Below are positions 1-11,513 of a stretch of DNA of 64,000 bases, one piece after another (the stretch's first letter is position 1; the number at the start of each line of letters is the position of its first letter). Location of the stretch: positions 190,528-254,527 of the forward strand of contig UESW01003900.1 of assembly GCA_900491605.1 (NCBI GenBank), in the 5' to 3' direction. The notes beneath the pieces were generated by a model that was given only the letters and a program-made list of their open reading frames with translations, made no database searches and was not told the origin of the DNA. Origin of the DNA: Calamus simplicifolius (lineage: Eukaryota; Streptophyta; Magnoliopsida; Arecales; Arecaceae). The translations under genes were made by a program, and so were the position numbers.

Positions 1-413
1 ATCTCTCCCCCTTTTTTGTTATCAACAATAAGGTGAGTTTAAAAGCAATAAGAATGTTATCAAAGCGAGGATGTTGGTTCGAATAGTCATAAAGATAGGA
101 AATTCATTCATTGACATTCAATCAAAGACAAATTTGTAATAAAAGTGTAATATTCATTCAACCATTTGTATTCCAAAGCAAGATCCATTACATGTATTCA
201 AAATGACAGATTTAAGTATGTAAATCCTAGATACATGCTAAGAAAGAAAACAAGAAATCCTAAGATACAACCTAGGATTGAAATCAAAATCAAATATGCT
301 TATACACAATTTTCTTTAAATGTCCAATCATTTCCATAACATCATCTTTTTGGTCTTCTTAAAACTTTCAAGACATGCTTCAATTTGAGAGACGGCAAGG
401 TCGATATCTTTCT

Positions 414-1684
414 TTAGTTGACTTGTAGCATGAAGATACTTTCCAGAACCGTCTGCAATGCCTTCCATCCTTTCAAAAATTTTATGAAGATCAGTGCTAA
501 AGGATTCGACGGAATTGCTAATGAAAAAGAAATCATGTCAAGTCTTGAATTAATCTCATCCTTTAATTGATTGAACTCCTCTCTTAATTTACACATATCA
601 TTTGTTCTTACACTGTCATACTCAGCCAGTAAAGCCCTGAGCTGACCAATTTGCTCCTCAGAAAATCTTTCTGATGCCATTGCTGACTGATGTGGAAGTT
701 GAGAGCTTGGTCCAGCTTCTGAGGGTCCAGCAGGTGGTCCAGAAGGTCCAGCAGAAGAAGGTCCAGCAGATGGTTCAGGAATGTCTTCTCCTCTGACTTC
801 CTCAACTCTAACCTCTCAGCTCTGGCCTCATGTCCTCTTTTAATCCAGTTTCCATTTTCTTTTCTAAAGCCCATTCGGTGAATTGTAGAGACACTATAGT
901 AATCTGTATGTCTTAACTTTCTTAGTGGCTCATTGTCCATTATAAGTACACCTTGGCTTCTGAAAACCAATGTTAAAACCATACCATATGGCAATGTAGA
1001 TCTCTTCTTAGTAGCTGCCTCCGCCATATAGCCTATCATCATTTCAGCAAGATTTAAAGGTCTACCAGTGAGTATGCAGTCCATCAATAAAATGTCTCGC
1101 TCCGAGACATATTCAAACCTTCCGATTTTAGGAAATAGAATCCTTCCACAGATATTGTGAAGTAATCTGAGTTCCAAATTAAGTTGATTTGCCAAGATTT
1201 CCTCAAACTCAGAAACTTCTCTCCCTAACATCCTTGATAGTGCTCCTCCTCTATCTTCATGATGATATTCAACAAGTCCAACAGTAGGCATTTCCAATAA
1301 ATTACCAAGGGATTCGGCTGTGATGATTACCTTTGTTCCTCTTACAACACTTACTAAGCCTCCCTCTCCTCTACTTAAATCATTATAAAACTCTCTTACT
1401 AGGGCAGGGTAGGTAGGGATATCCAAAGAGCAGACCTTCTCCCATCCCATTTCTTGCAACAATCGCCCAATAGCAAAGCCCTCCGAAATAAAGAAGTTGA
1501 AATCAACTTTTCTTCCGGTTGTAATGGCCTTACCAGCTAATTGGTCGACTCGAGGAGAAGATGGTGAGGGTGGAGAGTCATCTTGAGTGGCAGATGAAGA
1601 AGATGACGAAGGTTGCCTCCGATTTGAACGGCGCTTCGTCGGAACAGTCGAACCACCAATGATAGCACGCCTTTTGGGAGCCAT
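414..1684 (-). pseudogene. Third ORF of Copia element 1, plant transposon-protein-like domain plus coiled coil
   Basis: The frame opening at 1684 (MAPKRRAIIGG) runs for 358 codons. A basic, Ser-rich N-terminus (about 1-50) is followed by a conserved block at about 55-275 with GRLLQEMGWEKVCSL, TYPALVREFYNDLSRGEGG, LVSVVRGTKV and LPYGMVLTLVFRSQGV. It resembles the putative plant transposon protein domain (PF20167-like) seen in several plant retroelements; this is recognition by eye. A Pro/Ser/Gly-rich linker follows, then a frameshift near 700; the C-terminus continues in another frame from 680 to 414 with a heptad-like coiled coil (QIGQLRALLAEYDS). The ORF sits where Sireviruses carry their env-like ORF, about 500 bp after the pol stop. 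I see no clear membrane segment. A diverged copy is at 58445-59838. Function unknown. Confidence 0.7.
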
Positions 1685-1788
1685 TGGATTCGATTGGAAT
1701 GAGTAATCAAGGGTTTTGAGGGATTTGGAGGGTTTGGAATCAGTTTGGAACAGTTTGAAAAGGTTTAGGAGACGATAGAAATCGTTTG

Positions 1789-1992
1789 GGGTCGACTCCG
1801 CCCTTTTTATTTTGACCTAGTTCCACTTAGAGTCGACTCCCGAAAACGAGGTGTCGGCTCCGAACCAGAGAATCTGTCAGCGCCCGAATTAGAGTCGGCT
1901 CTACAGAAGCCAGAGTCGGCTCTAATTGCCCAGACAGAACATCAAAATAAGAAGGTGTCGACTCCACAAACTGAAGGTGTCGACTCCACAAT
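1789..1992. repeat. Cluster of GAGTCGACTC/GAGTCGGCTC palindromes, pol-ORF3 spacer of Copia 1
   Basis: Within about 200 bp there are roughly eight copies of GTCGACTC or GTCGGCTC cores separated by 10-40 bp. GAGTCGACTC is its own reverse complement. The cluster lies between the pol stop (2184) and the third ORF (1684). The same motif recurs in this element's LTR and in the two matching places of Copia element 2. Clustered CG-containing palindromes have been described in Sirevirus non-coding regions; a regulatory role here is inference. Confidence 0.75.
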
Positions 1993-2183
1993 AGTTTCAG
2001 AGAAAAATCAAATTTCAAGGATCTGAAACTGATCAAATTAATCATCAAACTCTAGATAAGTGTTCCTTAACAATTGGGGAAACAATAAATCAACTTTCTA
2101 GATAAATTTCCTTATTGGACATAGAGGATTTTCAAGAAATTATTGAAGTCTAGATAGTTGTTGTCCTTAAGAGTTTCAGAAAA

Positions 2184-5100
2184 TTATTCTAAAGGATCAC
2201 AAACTCCTAATTCTCCTCTAAGATAGCAAAATCTCTCCTCACTCAAAGGTTTGGTAAAAATATCAGCTAATTGATCATTAGTATTAACATATTCAAGACA
2301 AACATCTTTGTTAGTTACATGTTCTCTAATAAAGTGATGTCTAATTTCAATGTGTTTAGTTCTTGAATGTTGAATTGGATTTTTAGTTAGATTGATAGCA
2401 CTAGTATTATCACATTTAATAGGTATTTTATCAAGTGTGATACCATAATCTTCAAGTTGTCGCTTAATCCAAAGGATTTGAGCACAGCAACTTCCAGCTG
2501 CAACATACTCTGCCTCAGCAGTGGATAATGCAACCGAAATTTTGCTTCTTGCTAAACCAAGAGATTAAGTTACTTCCTAAAAGTTGGCATACCCCACTTG
2601 TACTCTTTCTATCTAATTTACAACCAGCATAGTCAGAATCAGAATAAGCAATCAATTTTAAGGTTGAGTCTCTAGAATACCATAATCCTACATTTTTAGT
2701 TCCATTTAAGTATCTAAAGATTCTTTTAACAGCAAGTAAATGTGATTCCTTAGGATTAGATTGATATCTTGCACATAAGCAGACAGAAAACATGATATCT
2801 GGCCTACTTGCAGTTAGATAAAGAAGTGATCCAATCATACCTCTGTAATGCTTCTGATCTACTTTCTTACCTACTTCATCCTTGTCCAGCTTGCATGAGG
2901 GACTCATTGGCGTACCAAGAGGTTTAGCAGATTCCATACCAAATTTCTTGAGTATTTCCTTTGTATACTTTGTTTGGTTAATGAAAATTCCCGCTTTCTC
3001 TTGTTTGATTTGAAGTCCAAGGAAGAAGTTTAGTTCTCCCATCATGCTCATCTCGAATTCTCCCTGCATTAGCTTAGCAAATTCTTGACAAAGGAGATTG
3101 TTAGTAGCACCAAATATAATGTCATCAACATAAATTTGAACGATTAATAAATCCTTTCCTTTTCTTTTTAAAAACAAGGTTTTATCAACATTTCCTCTAG
3201 AAAAGTCATTTTCAATTAAAAATTTACTTAATCTATCATACCAAGCTCTAGGTGCTTGCTTTAAACCATAAAGTGCTTTGTGTAGTTTGAAGACGTGGTT
3301 TGGAAATTCATGATCTTCAAAACCAGGAGGTTGTTCAACATAAACTTCCTCATTTATAAAACCATTTAGAAATGCACTTTTAACATCCATTTGAAATAAG
3401 TTGAAATTCATATGACATGCAAATGCAAGTAGTAGCCTAATGGCTTCTAATCTAGCAACAGGTGCAAAAGTTTCATCAAAATCTATACCTTCTTCTTGAT
3501 TATATCCTTTTGCAACTAGTCTAGCTTTGTTTCTAATTACTATGCCATTTTCATCTAATTTATTTCTAAATACCCATTTAGATCCTATTATAGGGTGATT
3601 TTTAGGTCTTTCAACTAGGGTCCAGACTTGATTTCTAGTGAATTGGTTTAACTCTTCCTGCATTGCTAACATCCAATAACTATCTTTCTCGGCTTCCTCT
3701 ATAGTCTTAGGTTCTATATGAGATACAAATGCAAGATGATTATTGATATCTCTCATTGATGATCTAGTCCTTACACCTTGAGATGGATCACCTATGATTA
3801 GGTCCTTAGGATGACCATAAGCATATCTCCAATCTCTAGGTAGATCTTGATCATTTTGAACAGTATCAATACCATCATCCTTAGGTGAGTCATCATCCTT
3901 AACTTCAGGTTCTTGATCTGAAGATACATTTAATTTTTCAATATCTCTTTCAATCAAAGATGTATCTTCCTCATCATCAATTTTATCTGAACTTGATGCT
4001 AAAGACTCATCAAACACTATATGAATGGATTCTTCTACAACTAAGCTTTTCTTATTAAATACTCTATATGCTTTGCNTATATGAATGGATTCTTCTACAA
4101 CTAAGCTCTTCTTATTAAATACTCTATATGCCTTGCTAGATGTAGAATATCCTAGGAAAATACCTTCATCAGACTTTGCATCAAACTTCCCAAGATTATC
4201 CTTACCATTGTTATGAATAAAACATTTACAACCAAATGCATGAAAATAACTTAAATTTGGTTTCCTATTATGCCATAGTTCATAGGGAGTTTTCTTAAGG
4301 ATAGGTCTAATCAGGGCTCTATTTAGGATGTAACATGCTGTGTTTATAGCTTCCGCCCAAAAATATTTTGGAAGTTGGCTTTCACATAGCATGGTACGGG
4401 CCATGTCTTCTAAAGTCCTATTCTTTCTTTCTACAACTCCATTTTGTTGCGGTGTTCTAGGTGCTGAAAAGTTATGATGTATGCCTTTTTCAAAACAGAA
4501 TTTTTCAAATAAGTGATTTTCAAATTCAGTTCCATGATCACTTCTAATAGACACTATGGTAGTGTTTTTCTCATTAGTGACTTTCTTAACGAATTTCATG
4601 AATATTGAGAAAGTCTCATCTTTGTGAGCCAAAAACATTACCCAAGTGAATCTAGAGTAATCATCTACTATCACTAGACCATATTTCTTTCCTCCTAGAC
4701 TTGTGGTTCTAGTAGGTCCAAAAAGGTCCATGTGTAGTAGCTCTAGTGGCCTAGTAGTTGAAACAACATTCTTAGATTTGAAAGAAGTTCTTGTTTGTTT
4801 TCCAAATTGACATGCATCACATATTCGATTATTTTCAAAATTTAAGCTAGGAATACCTTTAACTAAATCCATTTTCAATAATTTAGAAATTAGGTGTGTG
4901 CTTGCATGACCTAATCTACGGTGCCATAGCCAACCAATCTCATTCATCTTAGCATTATTAGCAACTAAGCAATGATTACTTGGAGATAAATTACTCAAAT
5001 CAATTAAGTACACATTGCCATAACGTTTACCAACAAGAATAATGCTGTTATCAATGGGATTAGTAACAGTGCAAACAGAAGCTTCAAAGGAAACCTTGAA

Positions 5101-5375
5101 ACCTTTGTCACACAGTTGGCTAATACTTATCAATTATGTTTAAGTCCATCGACATATAAAACATTATCAATATGAGTAGATGGAGTAATTTGAATCTTAC
5201 CAATACCCATGATATGGCCTTGACCATTATCACCAAAAGTAACTACTCCACCTCTTTTTGATTCAAGGGTGATGAATTGATCTTTGTCACCCGTCATGTG
5301 TCTTGAGCAACCACTATCCAGGTACCATTTTCTTTTCAGTCTGATGGCTGCAAGACACTCCTGCAAAACATTCAT
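2184..5375 (-). pseudogene. pol: Copia pol: protease, integrase, reverse transcriptase, RNase H
   Basis: The polyprotein reads from 5375 down to a stop at 2184-2186. Protease shows YLDSGCSRHMTGD near 5320. After a frameshift at about 5132, the GAG-pre-integrase HHCC motif is visible (HRRLGHAS ... CDACQFGKQ), followed by the integrase core with DLFGP, DDYSRFTW, RSDHGTEFEN and PQQNGVVERKNRT (D,D,E). RT shows MDVKSAFLNG, LYGLKQAPRAWYDRL and the catalytic YVDD. RNase H shows YSDSDYAGCKLDRKSTSG. A second frameshift near 2543 moves the end of RNase H, with the expected C-terminal DQLADIFTKPL-like end, into another frame. An N at 4077 lies between two copies of a 60-bp segment in the integrase-RT linker. 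Apart from these lesions every catalytic motif is present, so this is a young but broken copy. Confidence 0.9.
4018..4137. repeat. 60-bp direct duplication joined by an ambiguous base (N at 4077)
   Basis: ATGAATGGATTCTTCTACAA begins at 4021 and again at 4081. The two 60-bp copies differ at only two positions and the N is the last but few base of the first copy. It adds 20 in-frame residues to pol (the KAYRVFNKKSLVVEESIHI block occurs twice). Copia element 2 has a single copy at the corresponding place (around 62140-62200). It may be an unmerged contig overlap or a real tandem duplication. Confidence 0.85.
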
Positions 5376-6950
5376 GTCTTAATTTTAGGTACCCAAGCCT
5401 TCTTGGGTCCTTCATGGTTAGATGCATTAAATATTGTTCCTTTGGGAACCCAAATCATCTTTCTTTTATTATGTGGAGATTTACACATATAAGATTTATG
5501 TCCTTTGTTTCCACATTTAAAACAAGTAATATTTGATGATTTTTCAGCATGTATAAAAATATTCTTCAAAGATTTTTGCTTTTTAAGTGGATTATATCCT
5601 AATCCAGCTTTATCAAAAATAGCTTTTTGATTATCCAAAATCATATTAAGTTTGATAGAGCTTAGAGTGAATTTATCAACTATAGGCTTAAGTCTATCAA
5701 CTTCATTTTTCAAACTTTCTTTTTCTTTTATCAAAAGTTCTTTATCTACAACATGCTTTTCATTTTCTAAGGATAATTTTTGCATTTGAGTTTTCAAATC
5801 TTTGTTCTTTGAACTTAGGTTCGCAAAATCATCCATTAATTCATAAAAAGCACTATGCAATTCATCGAAAGTGAAGTCATCAAGAAAACTCGGACTTACC
5901 TCATCATTGTCCGCCATGAAGCATAGATTGGCCATTTCACTCTTTTCTTCCTCTTCGGAACTTGAGCTTTCCGAATCACTCCATGTGGCCATCATTGCCT
6001 TCTTTTTGAACTTCCGGGTGCCTTTCTTTAGTTGAGGGCATTCAGATTTAAAGTGACCCGGCTTTTTACATTCAAAGCAAATAACTTCTTTTTCTTTGCC
6101 CTTGTCCTCATCTTTTCTTGCAAAGGGCTTTTTCTTTTCAAACTTCTTCTTCTTCATGAATCTTTTAAATTTCCTTGTGATGAGTGCCATGTCCTCATCA
6201 TCACTTTCATCTTCAGATTCATGAGGCTCTTCCATATATTCAGAAATCTTAAGAGCCATAGTCTCTTCTTCTTTGACTCATCATCATCAACATGTTGCTT
6301 AATTTGAAGCTCATGAGTCATCAAGGATCCCAATAATTCTTCTAGGGGTAGGGTACTTAGATCCTTTGCCTCTTGTATTGCAGTCACTTTAGCTTCCCAA
6401 GTCCTAGGCAAGGAACGCAAAACCTTTCTCACAAGATCAGAATTATCATAAGATTTACCAAGACTTTTTAAACCATTAACTATATCAGTAAATCTTGTAA
6501 ACATATCAGCAATAGATTCACATGCATCCATTTTAAACAATTCATACTTATGAACTAGCATGTTAATCTTGGATTCCTTGACTTGATTTGTTCCCTCATG
6601 GGTAACCTCAAGTCTATCCCAGATTTCCTTAGCAGAAATGCAAATAGATATGCGATTGAATTCATTTGCATCTAATGAGCAGTATAAAACATTCATTGCT
6701 TTGGCATTGAGTTGTGCCAATTTTTTATCATGTTCATCCCATTCCGTTTCGGTTTAGGAATCTCCATGCCATTAACTCTAGCAGTGGGTGTGTGTGGTCC
6801 ATTGACTATAATACTCCATAGATCATAGTCAAGTGCTTGAATGAAAATTTTCATTCTAGCCTTCCAATAACCATAGTTTGAACCATTAAATAAGGGTGGT
6901 CTATTAGTAGATTGGCCTTCGGAAAAAGATGAACCAGCTTGAGTTGCCAT
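5372..6950 (-). pseudogene. gag: Copia gag polyprotein with two CCHC zinc knuckles
   Basis: Gag begins at 6950 (MATQAGSSFSEGQ) shortly after the primer-binding site. The N-terminal part (PPLFNGSNYGYWKARMKIF, then the UBN2-type capsid region ending LRSLPRTWEAKVTAIQEAKD and LPLEELLGSLMTHE) is split over two frames by a frameshift near 6745; another near 6255 separates the C-terminal part. The latter has a Lys-rich stretch, a first knuckle CFECKKPGHFKSEC near 6080, an acidic Ser/Glu run, a long coiled coil (about 5600-5900) and a second knuckle CFKCGNKGHKSYMC near 5510. The last residues (GPKKAWVPKIKT) overlap the protease frame. Two widely spaced knuckles fit a large Sirevirus-type Gag. Confidence 0.88.
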
Positions 6951-6995
6951 GTGGATCTTTGACTCTTGATCGTTAGATCAAATCAAATGAGCACT

Positions 6996-7010
6996 AGCTC
7001 TGATACCAAT
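6996..7010 (-). other. Primer-binding site, initiator Met tRNA type
   Basis: On the minus strand the bases directly after the LTR read ATTGGTATCAGAGCT, complementary to the 3' end of plant initiator methionine tRNA, the usual Copia primer. It fixes the inner edge of the LTR at 7011. Confidence 0.92.
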
Positions 7011-8380
7011 TGTTGGTCCAGATAGCAACCCAAGAGGGGGGGTGAATTGGGTTTTTCAAAAATTTAAACTCTTTTGAAAGATAACCCCCAGCGGAAATAA
7101 AAACTTAGATTCACACAAATTAAAACTGAACAAGCACAAATAGAGAGTTGAAGATAAAGAGACAATCACGGCAAACACAGGAGATTTTATAGTGGTTCGG
7201 TACCTACACCTACGTCCACTCCCAAGTACCTCTTGGGTCCACACTATAATCAATCTGATTACAGCAGAGTTTTGCAAGCTCACAACTCGAACTTGTTTTT
7301 TTCCGGGTGCACAACGAACCCAGCTGGTTTTCAAGGCTCACCAGCACAAAACCTATCACCACAAGCTAATGCTTGCACAAGGCTAACAGCCTCAACTGAA
7401 TCAATCACCAGATTGACCCAGCAAACAATATTTGTTTTTACAAGATAAACAGCTCCTCCAATGAGCAAATATACAATAATGAAACAATAATAAGAGGATA
7501 GGAATCAAAGCCTGATTCGCAGATCTTGGTGGCTTCTTCCTTCTCTTCCTTTGAATGGATCTTCCTTCAAGATGCTCTTGAGACTCAGAAGATCAGAAAA
7601 CTAGGGCTTCTTCTTCTCTTGAGATTTCTTCGAAATAGAACAGCAAAAGCTTGGAATCTCTCTCTCTTCTTTTGGGAATCAGTATGATCTTTCCTTACAA
7701 GTTTTCCCTCTTTTCTTTTCTGATGGATCTCAAAGATTTGTCTCTTCTTTTCTTTTTGCCTCTCTTGTCTCTTCTTTTGGGATGCAACAAACCCTCTTCT
7801 TATAGATCCCGATTAATCCATAAATAGTTTGAAACTATCCGTTAGAAACAAGTGTAAGAAGGATTAGATCCATAAATAACAATAGCCGTTGGGATTAAAA
7901 TAGATAAAGATAAAGTTTAGAGTCGTTCTGACAGTTCTGGAGCCGTCTGACATTCTGGAGTCGGCTCTAACTTTTCTGGAGTCGGCTCTAACTCGAAATT
8001 ATTTAATCCGCTCGATCTGGAGTCGTCTCTGACTTTTCTGGGGTCGACACAAAATTCTTCTGGAGTCGACTCTAACAGTCTGGGAGTCGACTTTAAGTCA
8101 AAAACCATCGTTCTTCTTTTCTGTTGGAGTCGGCTCTAACAGTCCCGGAGTCGACTCTAAGTCTGTGCCATTTTCGGAGTCGACTCTGCGATTCCATGTG
8201 TCGACTCTAATGTCTGCAATCTTACCTTGACATTAGATTCGAACCAGAACTTGATTTGACTCTTGATTTTGATTATCAAGTTGACTTATAATCTGAAAAA
8301 CTTAATCAAAATCATTAGTAACTTTAAATGTTATACTCAAATAGTTTTGTTAATCATCAAAATCCTCAATTGGGTCAACA
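7011..8380 (-). repeat. 5' LTR of Copia element 1
   Basis: The LTR is bounded by TGTTGG at 7011 and TCAACA at 8380, giving TGTTG...CAACA terminal inverted repeats and a length of 1370 bp. On the minus strand a TATA-like TATAAG lies at about 7797-7804, followed by a T/C-rich leader. The outer third (7917-8200) carries the GAGTCGACTC cluster. The base after 8380 is antisense-ORF sequence of the Tat element; the predicted 5-bp target is CTACC, which cannot be checked because the other end is outside the window. Confidence 0.88.
7917..8200. repeat. Palindrome cluster in the U3 of Copia 1 LTR
   Basis: About ten GGAGTCGACTC- or GGAGTCGGCTC-like sites occur in 280 bp at spacings of 12-45 bp, upstream of the TATA box in the direction of transcription. 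It is the LTR counterpart of the cluster at 1789-1992. The position suggests an enhancer-like array, by inference only. Confidence 0.78.
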
Positions 8381-10612
8381 CTACCGAAGCTCCGGTGGTG
8401 CATGATCTTTCGGTGCCGGAAGAGGGTCTGTCCAGAGGTGAAGACCGGGAAGCTAAGGGGGTTTCGGAGGAGGCTGCTGAGGTTTCCTCCCCCCCATGGT
8501 TGTTTTGTCTGACGATGGCGAAGGAGGAACGCCGGTTGGCTTGGGGGCCCCCGCAGATGAGGCGGTCCAGTCCCCCTCACTGGAGGCCAGTGGTTCGGCG
8601 AGGTTACAGGAGGAAGTGGGAGCGACCTCTGCTTCCATCAGGGTCGGGGAAGAAGTTGCGGCTGCTGAGGTTCGGCCTGGTTTGCCGGTGGGAGAGCCAG
8701 CGGACGACGAGGAGATGACCGAACCTGCCGAACCAACGACTGACATTCATGGGGGGCTTTTGGTGAAGGGCCTTCCATCGAGGCACAGGAGGCTCCGGGG
8801 GGAGCAAAAGTTCCTAAAGGGCCTGTTGTGGACAGGGGAATTTCTAAGGAGATGGAAGCAGAAGGAGAAGAAGAGGAAGAAGAAGGAGGAGAAGGAGGGG
8901 GGCCGGCGAGCGAAGGAGGTACTTCGGCCGGGGCTCTCCTTACTGGAGCCGAAACGTCTGAAGCTTCTCAAGCGAGGGCCCTGATGGCGGAAGCTGGCCT
9001 GTCGAGAAGTTCTTGGGTCGTGGGTGTTCTGGATGGCTCCCTAGGGGCAGACTTCCACTCACACGACCTAGAAGTGAGCGCCAGGTTCTCCGCTCTGATG
9101 CGGTCCGTGTTTCAGGGAGAGGAGAGTTCTTCGACAGAAGGGGGTCATCCGAAAGATCTTGTTGAGATAGCCTTCCATCGCGCTGGGGTGCCGAATGAGG
9201 CTTTTCTTCTCCCCGAAATCGATGACCTTGCTCTCACAAGGATCGCCACAGACTACGCATCTCGGGTAAGTTGTCGCACCGAAGTCAGGCCTTCAGTCAG
9301 TTGGTTCGACTATGGCTTTTATGCGTGTCATCCTTTTTTTGCAGAGCACCCTAATTATGAGGGCACTGAAATGGCACTTGCATCTGGCTGTTGGAGCCTG
9401 GGCTCGGGCCCGCTACGAGGCTGATCATTCAAGGAGAGGGCAGATTCGATTGACAAGCTCTCTCGAGCCTTGGTGGTCCTTCAAAGGGAGCTCGAGGAGG
9501 CTCGCAGAATTCTGGCAGTTGAGAGGGAGAGAGCCCCTCGACTCGCTGTGCAGGTTGGTGAGCTCCAGCGGGAGCTTGGGGAGACCAACAGAATTCTTGC
9601 GGTTGAGAGGGAAAGAGCCTCTCAACTCACCATACAGGTTGGTGAGCTCCAAGGCTTCCACGAGCAATCCGAGAAGGCAAGCCTGGAGCTTTCTCAGGTC
9701 AGGGCGGAGCACGAGAGCAAGGTTAAAACCATGCAACTATTCTTTGATAAGAGGTGGGACCAGCTGAAGGCTAGCCACGCCGAAGATAAAGCCAGCTGGG
9801 GCAAAAGGCTCAAGGAGGAAGAGCACAAATGCCGGTGGCAGCATGACCATCTCACCCGCCTAAATAAAGAGCTAGCTGATACAAAGGATCGGCTGAAGTG
9901 GTCGGATGAACAGGCTGCCCGACTATCTAATGAGGTTGACTTTGCCCGTCAGGAAATTGGAGATACCCAGACCCGGGTGGACGAGCTAAAAGAGAGCCTT
10001 TGCCAGAATTAGTCGGCTAAGTCTAGGGCTCTCAACAGGGTTCACGTGCTGGAGGGTGAGCTAGCACGGCGGGAGGAGCAGGTATGGTGCTATTAATTTC
10101 ATTCGTTTCGACCTTTCGATTTTCGCTTTACTCGGCCTTTTCGCCTGCAGTCGCATAAGGTGAGGTAGGAATTCCAGGGTGGTTAGCGGCGTTCGGAGAG
10201 GAGGCGGCCTCGAGGCACCGAAGGATCTCCGAACTGGAGAAGCAATTAGCCGAGGCAAATGCGCGGGCCTCTTCGGCGGTGGAGGAGTACAAGAATCCAC
10301 CGAATTCGCCAATGAATGCAGGGCGGCCTGTGCTGATGCATTTCAGCTGGGCAAAGATGAGGCGCGGGCTAAGGTCGCCCAGGCCTATCCTGACCTGGAC
10401 CTGTCGTGTCTGGACGCCAAAAATTAGAAGCATACACCCCGGGGGTCGAGGAGGACGAGTATGGAGAAATATCTGACGTCGACCTCGATGCTATTCTGGG
10501 AGTCGATGCGACTGCCGACGTATCCCGTCGTGACACCTTCGAGAAGGGGGAGCCAAGCAATGCCCCTGCTGATGCGGCCGTAGGAGACGCTGGGATTGAT
10601 CTCAAGTCCTGA
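8381..10612 (+). pseudogene. Antisense ORF of Tat element (putative gypsy-type transposon protein, C-terminal part)
   Basis: This plus-strand gene runs opposite to gag-pol. It starts in mid-sequence at the Copia junction, so the N-terminal PF04195-like domain seen in the copy at 53155-55425 is missing from the window. What remains is an acidic Glu/Gly-rich region, a conserved segment (FHSHDLEVSARFSALMRSV), and a long coiled coil (VLQRELEEARRILAVERERA, repeated once, then QHDHLTRLNKELADTKDRL). A typical intron is visible at 9266-9344 (GTAAGT ... TTTTTTTGCAG) and a probable second at 10082-10150 (GTATGG ... CCTGCAG). Frame breaks lie in a C7 run at 8489-8495, a G6 run at 8751-8756 and near 9430; a TAG at about 10010 also interrupts it. 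It ends at 10612 with an acidic tail. Function unknown. Confidence 0.72.
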
Positions 10613-10671
10613 CCCCTTGGGGGACTATATGCGTTCTTTCTTTCTTTTGTCTTGTTGTTTGACTGGAAATC

Positions 10672-10677
10672 AATAAA
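10672..10677 (+). terminator. AATAAA polyadenylation signal after the antisense ORF
   Basis: A canonical AATAAA lies 60 bp after the stop of the antisense ORF, preceded by a T-rich stretch at 10637-10656. Its placement supports the plus-strand ORF being a transcription unit of its own. Confidence 0.5.
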
Positions 10678-11319
10678 TAGATCGGCCATTTTTCATTTGT
10701 TTGTCTTCCCTGGATGGTTTCTTGTCTCGAATTTTGGGGGAACATCCTTGTAGAGGCCAGGGCATAGGGATTGTCTCAACGAGGAAGGTCGGACGACAAC
10801 ATAGCCTGGTACAAAGGAAGTTGAGAGATGATTTAACTCGGCTTAGGCAGAATGACACGGTGATTCGACCAAGCTCGAAGAATGAGATAGCTTTTTAGGC
10901 CCGAGGGACAAAGTAGCTCGGCTAGGGCCGAAAGACAAAGTAGCTCGGCTAGTTGCAGATTCTTTGGTTGGTTTCGAAGTATAGAAACAGCTTCGGCCCT
11001 ACAAGGGGGCGTTAGGTGATGCCTAGGCCTTACACGCAACCAGACTGGGGGGTCATTACCGAGGAACGCTTGGCATCCGCGCCCCTTCATTGCCTTATCA
11101 GTGTCCTATCCTTTCTCAGGCGAGTCGATTTTCATTTTGCCGAAATGGATGATACGGCTTTGATGCCAGTAAAAAGCTGCTCTAGAGCCTTCCGAGAGGC
11201 TTTTATTGCGTTGGTCTTTTCCCACATGGGTTGTTTTGGCGTATGACGTAAGTGTTTGCCTGCCATTGGAGGATGTCATTTTCGTAGGACGATCTCCCGG
11301 ATCTGCTCCCGGTTCATTT

Positions 11320-11513
11320 TTACCTATAAAAAGGGGAAAGAGGGGTCGTGTTAGGCCATCCCCAAACTTTCCTTCCCTGTGAGAGTTTCCACGATGCCCA
11401 TCTCTCTAGTGTTTCGAGTGGAAGGACCGAGCTTTCTTTTCGTCAGCCTTTTTCCCCCGGATAGTTGGGGTGATGAAGGAGCCGTTGGAGAGTGGCTCGC
11501 CCTCAGGGGGTGA
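11320..11513 (+). promoter_or_regulatory. Candidate antisense promoter with short ORF in Tat element
   Basis: CCTATAAAAAGGGG at about 11321-11334 is a strong TATA box in plus orientation. About 60 bp downstream ATG at 11394 opens a 39-codon ORF (MPISLVFRVEGPSF) ending at 11513. No known domain. A T-rich region with AATAAAG near 12091 could end the transcript. The TATA box is clear; that the short ORF is translated is weak inference. Confidence 0.35.

Larger units (their letters stand above)
1..8380 (-). mobile_element. Sirevirus-like Ty1/Copia element 1 (left end outside window)
   Basis: This is a Copia LTR retrotransposon read on the minus strand. The order from its 5' side is LTR (7011-8380), primer-binding site complementary to initiator Met tRNA (6996-7010), gag, protease-integrase-RT-RNase H, a palindrome-rich spacer, and a third ORF. 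The first 20 bases of the window match a purine-rich tract (in minus sense) that lies about 250 bp before the 3' LTR of the related copy at 56334-64000, so the 3' LTR lies just outside the window. Pol order (integrase before RT) is Copia; large size, the extra ORF after pol and several purine tracts fit the Sirevirus (SIRE/Maximus) lineage. It is inserted in the antisense ORF of a Tat Gypsy element. Several frameshifts make it non-autonomous as written. Confidence 0.9.

Noticed and set aside
414..1684. Calling the third Copia ORF an envelope gene
   Set aside because: No signal peptide, transmembrane segment or cysteine pattern is visible; the conserved part resembles a plant transposon-protein domain instead.
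8263..8718. 151-codon frame across the Copia-Tat junction
   Set aside because: Its first half is LTR sequence and the second half the wrong frame of the antisense ORF.
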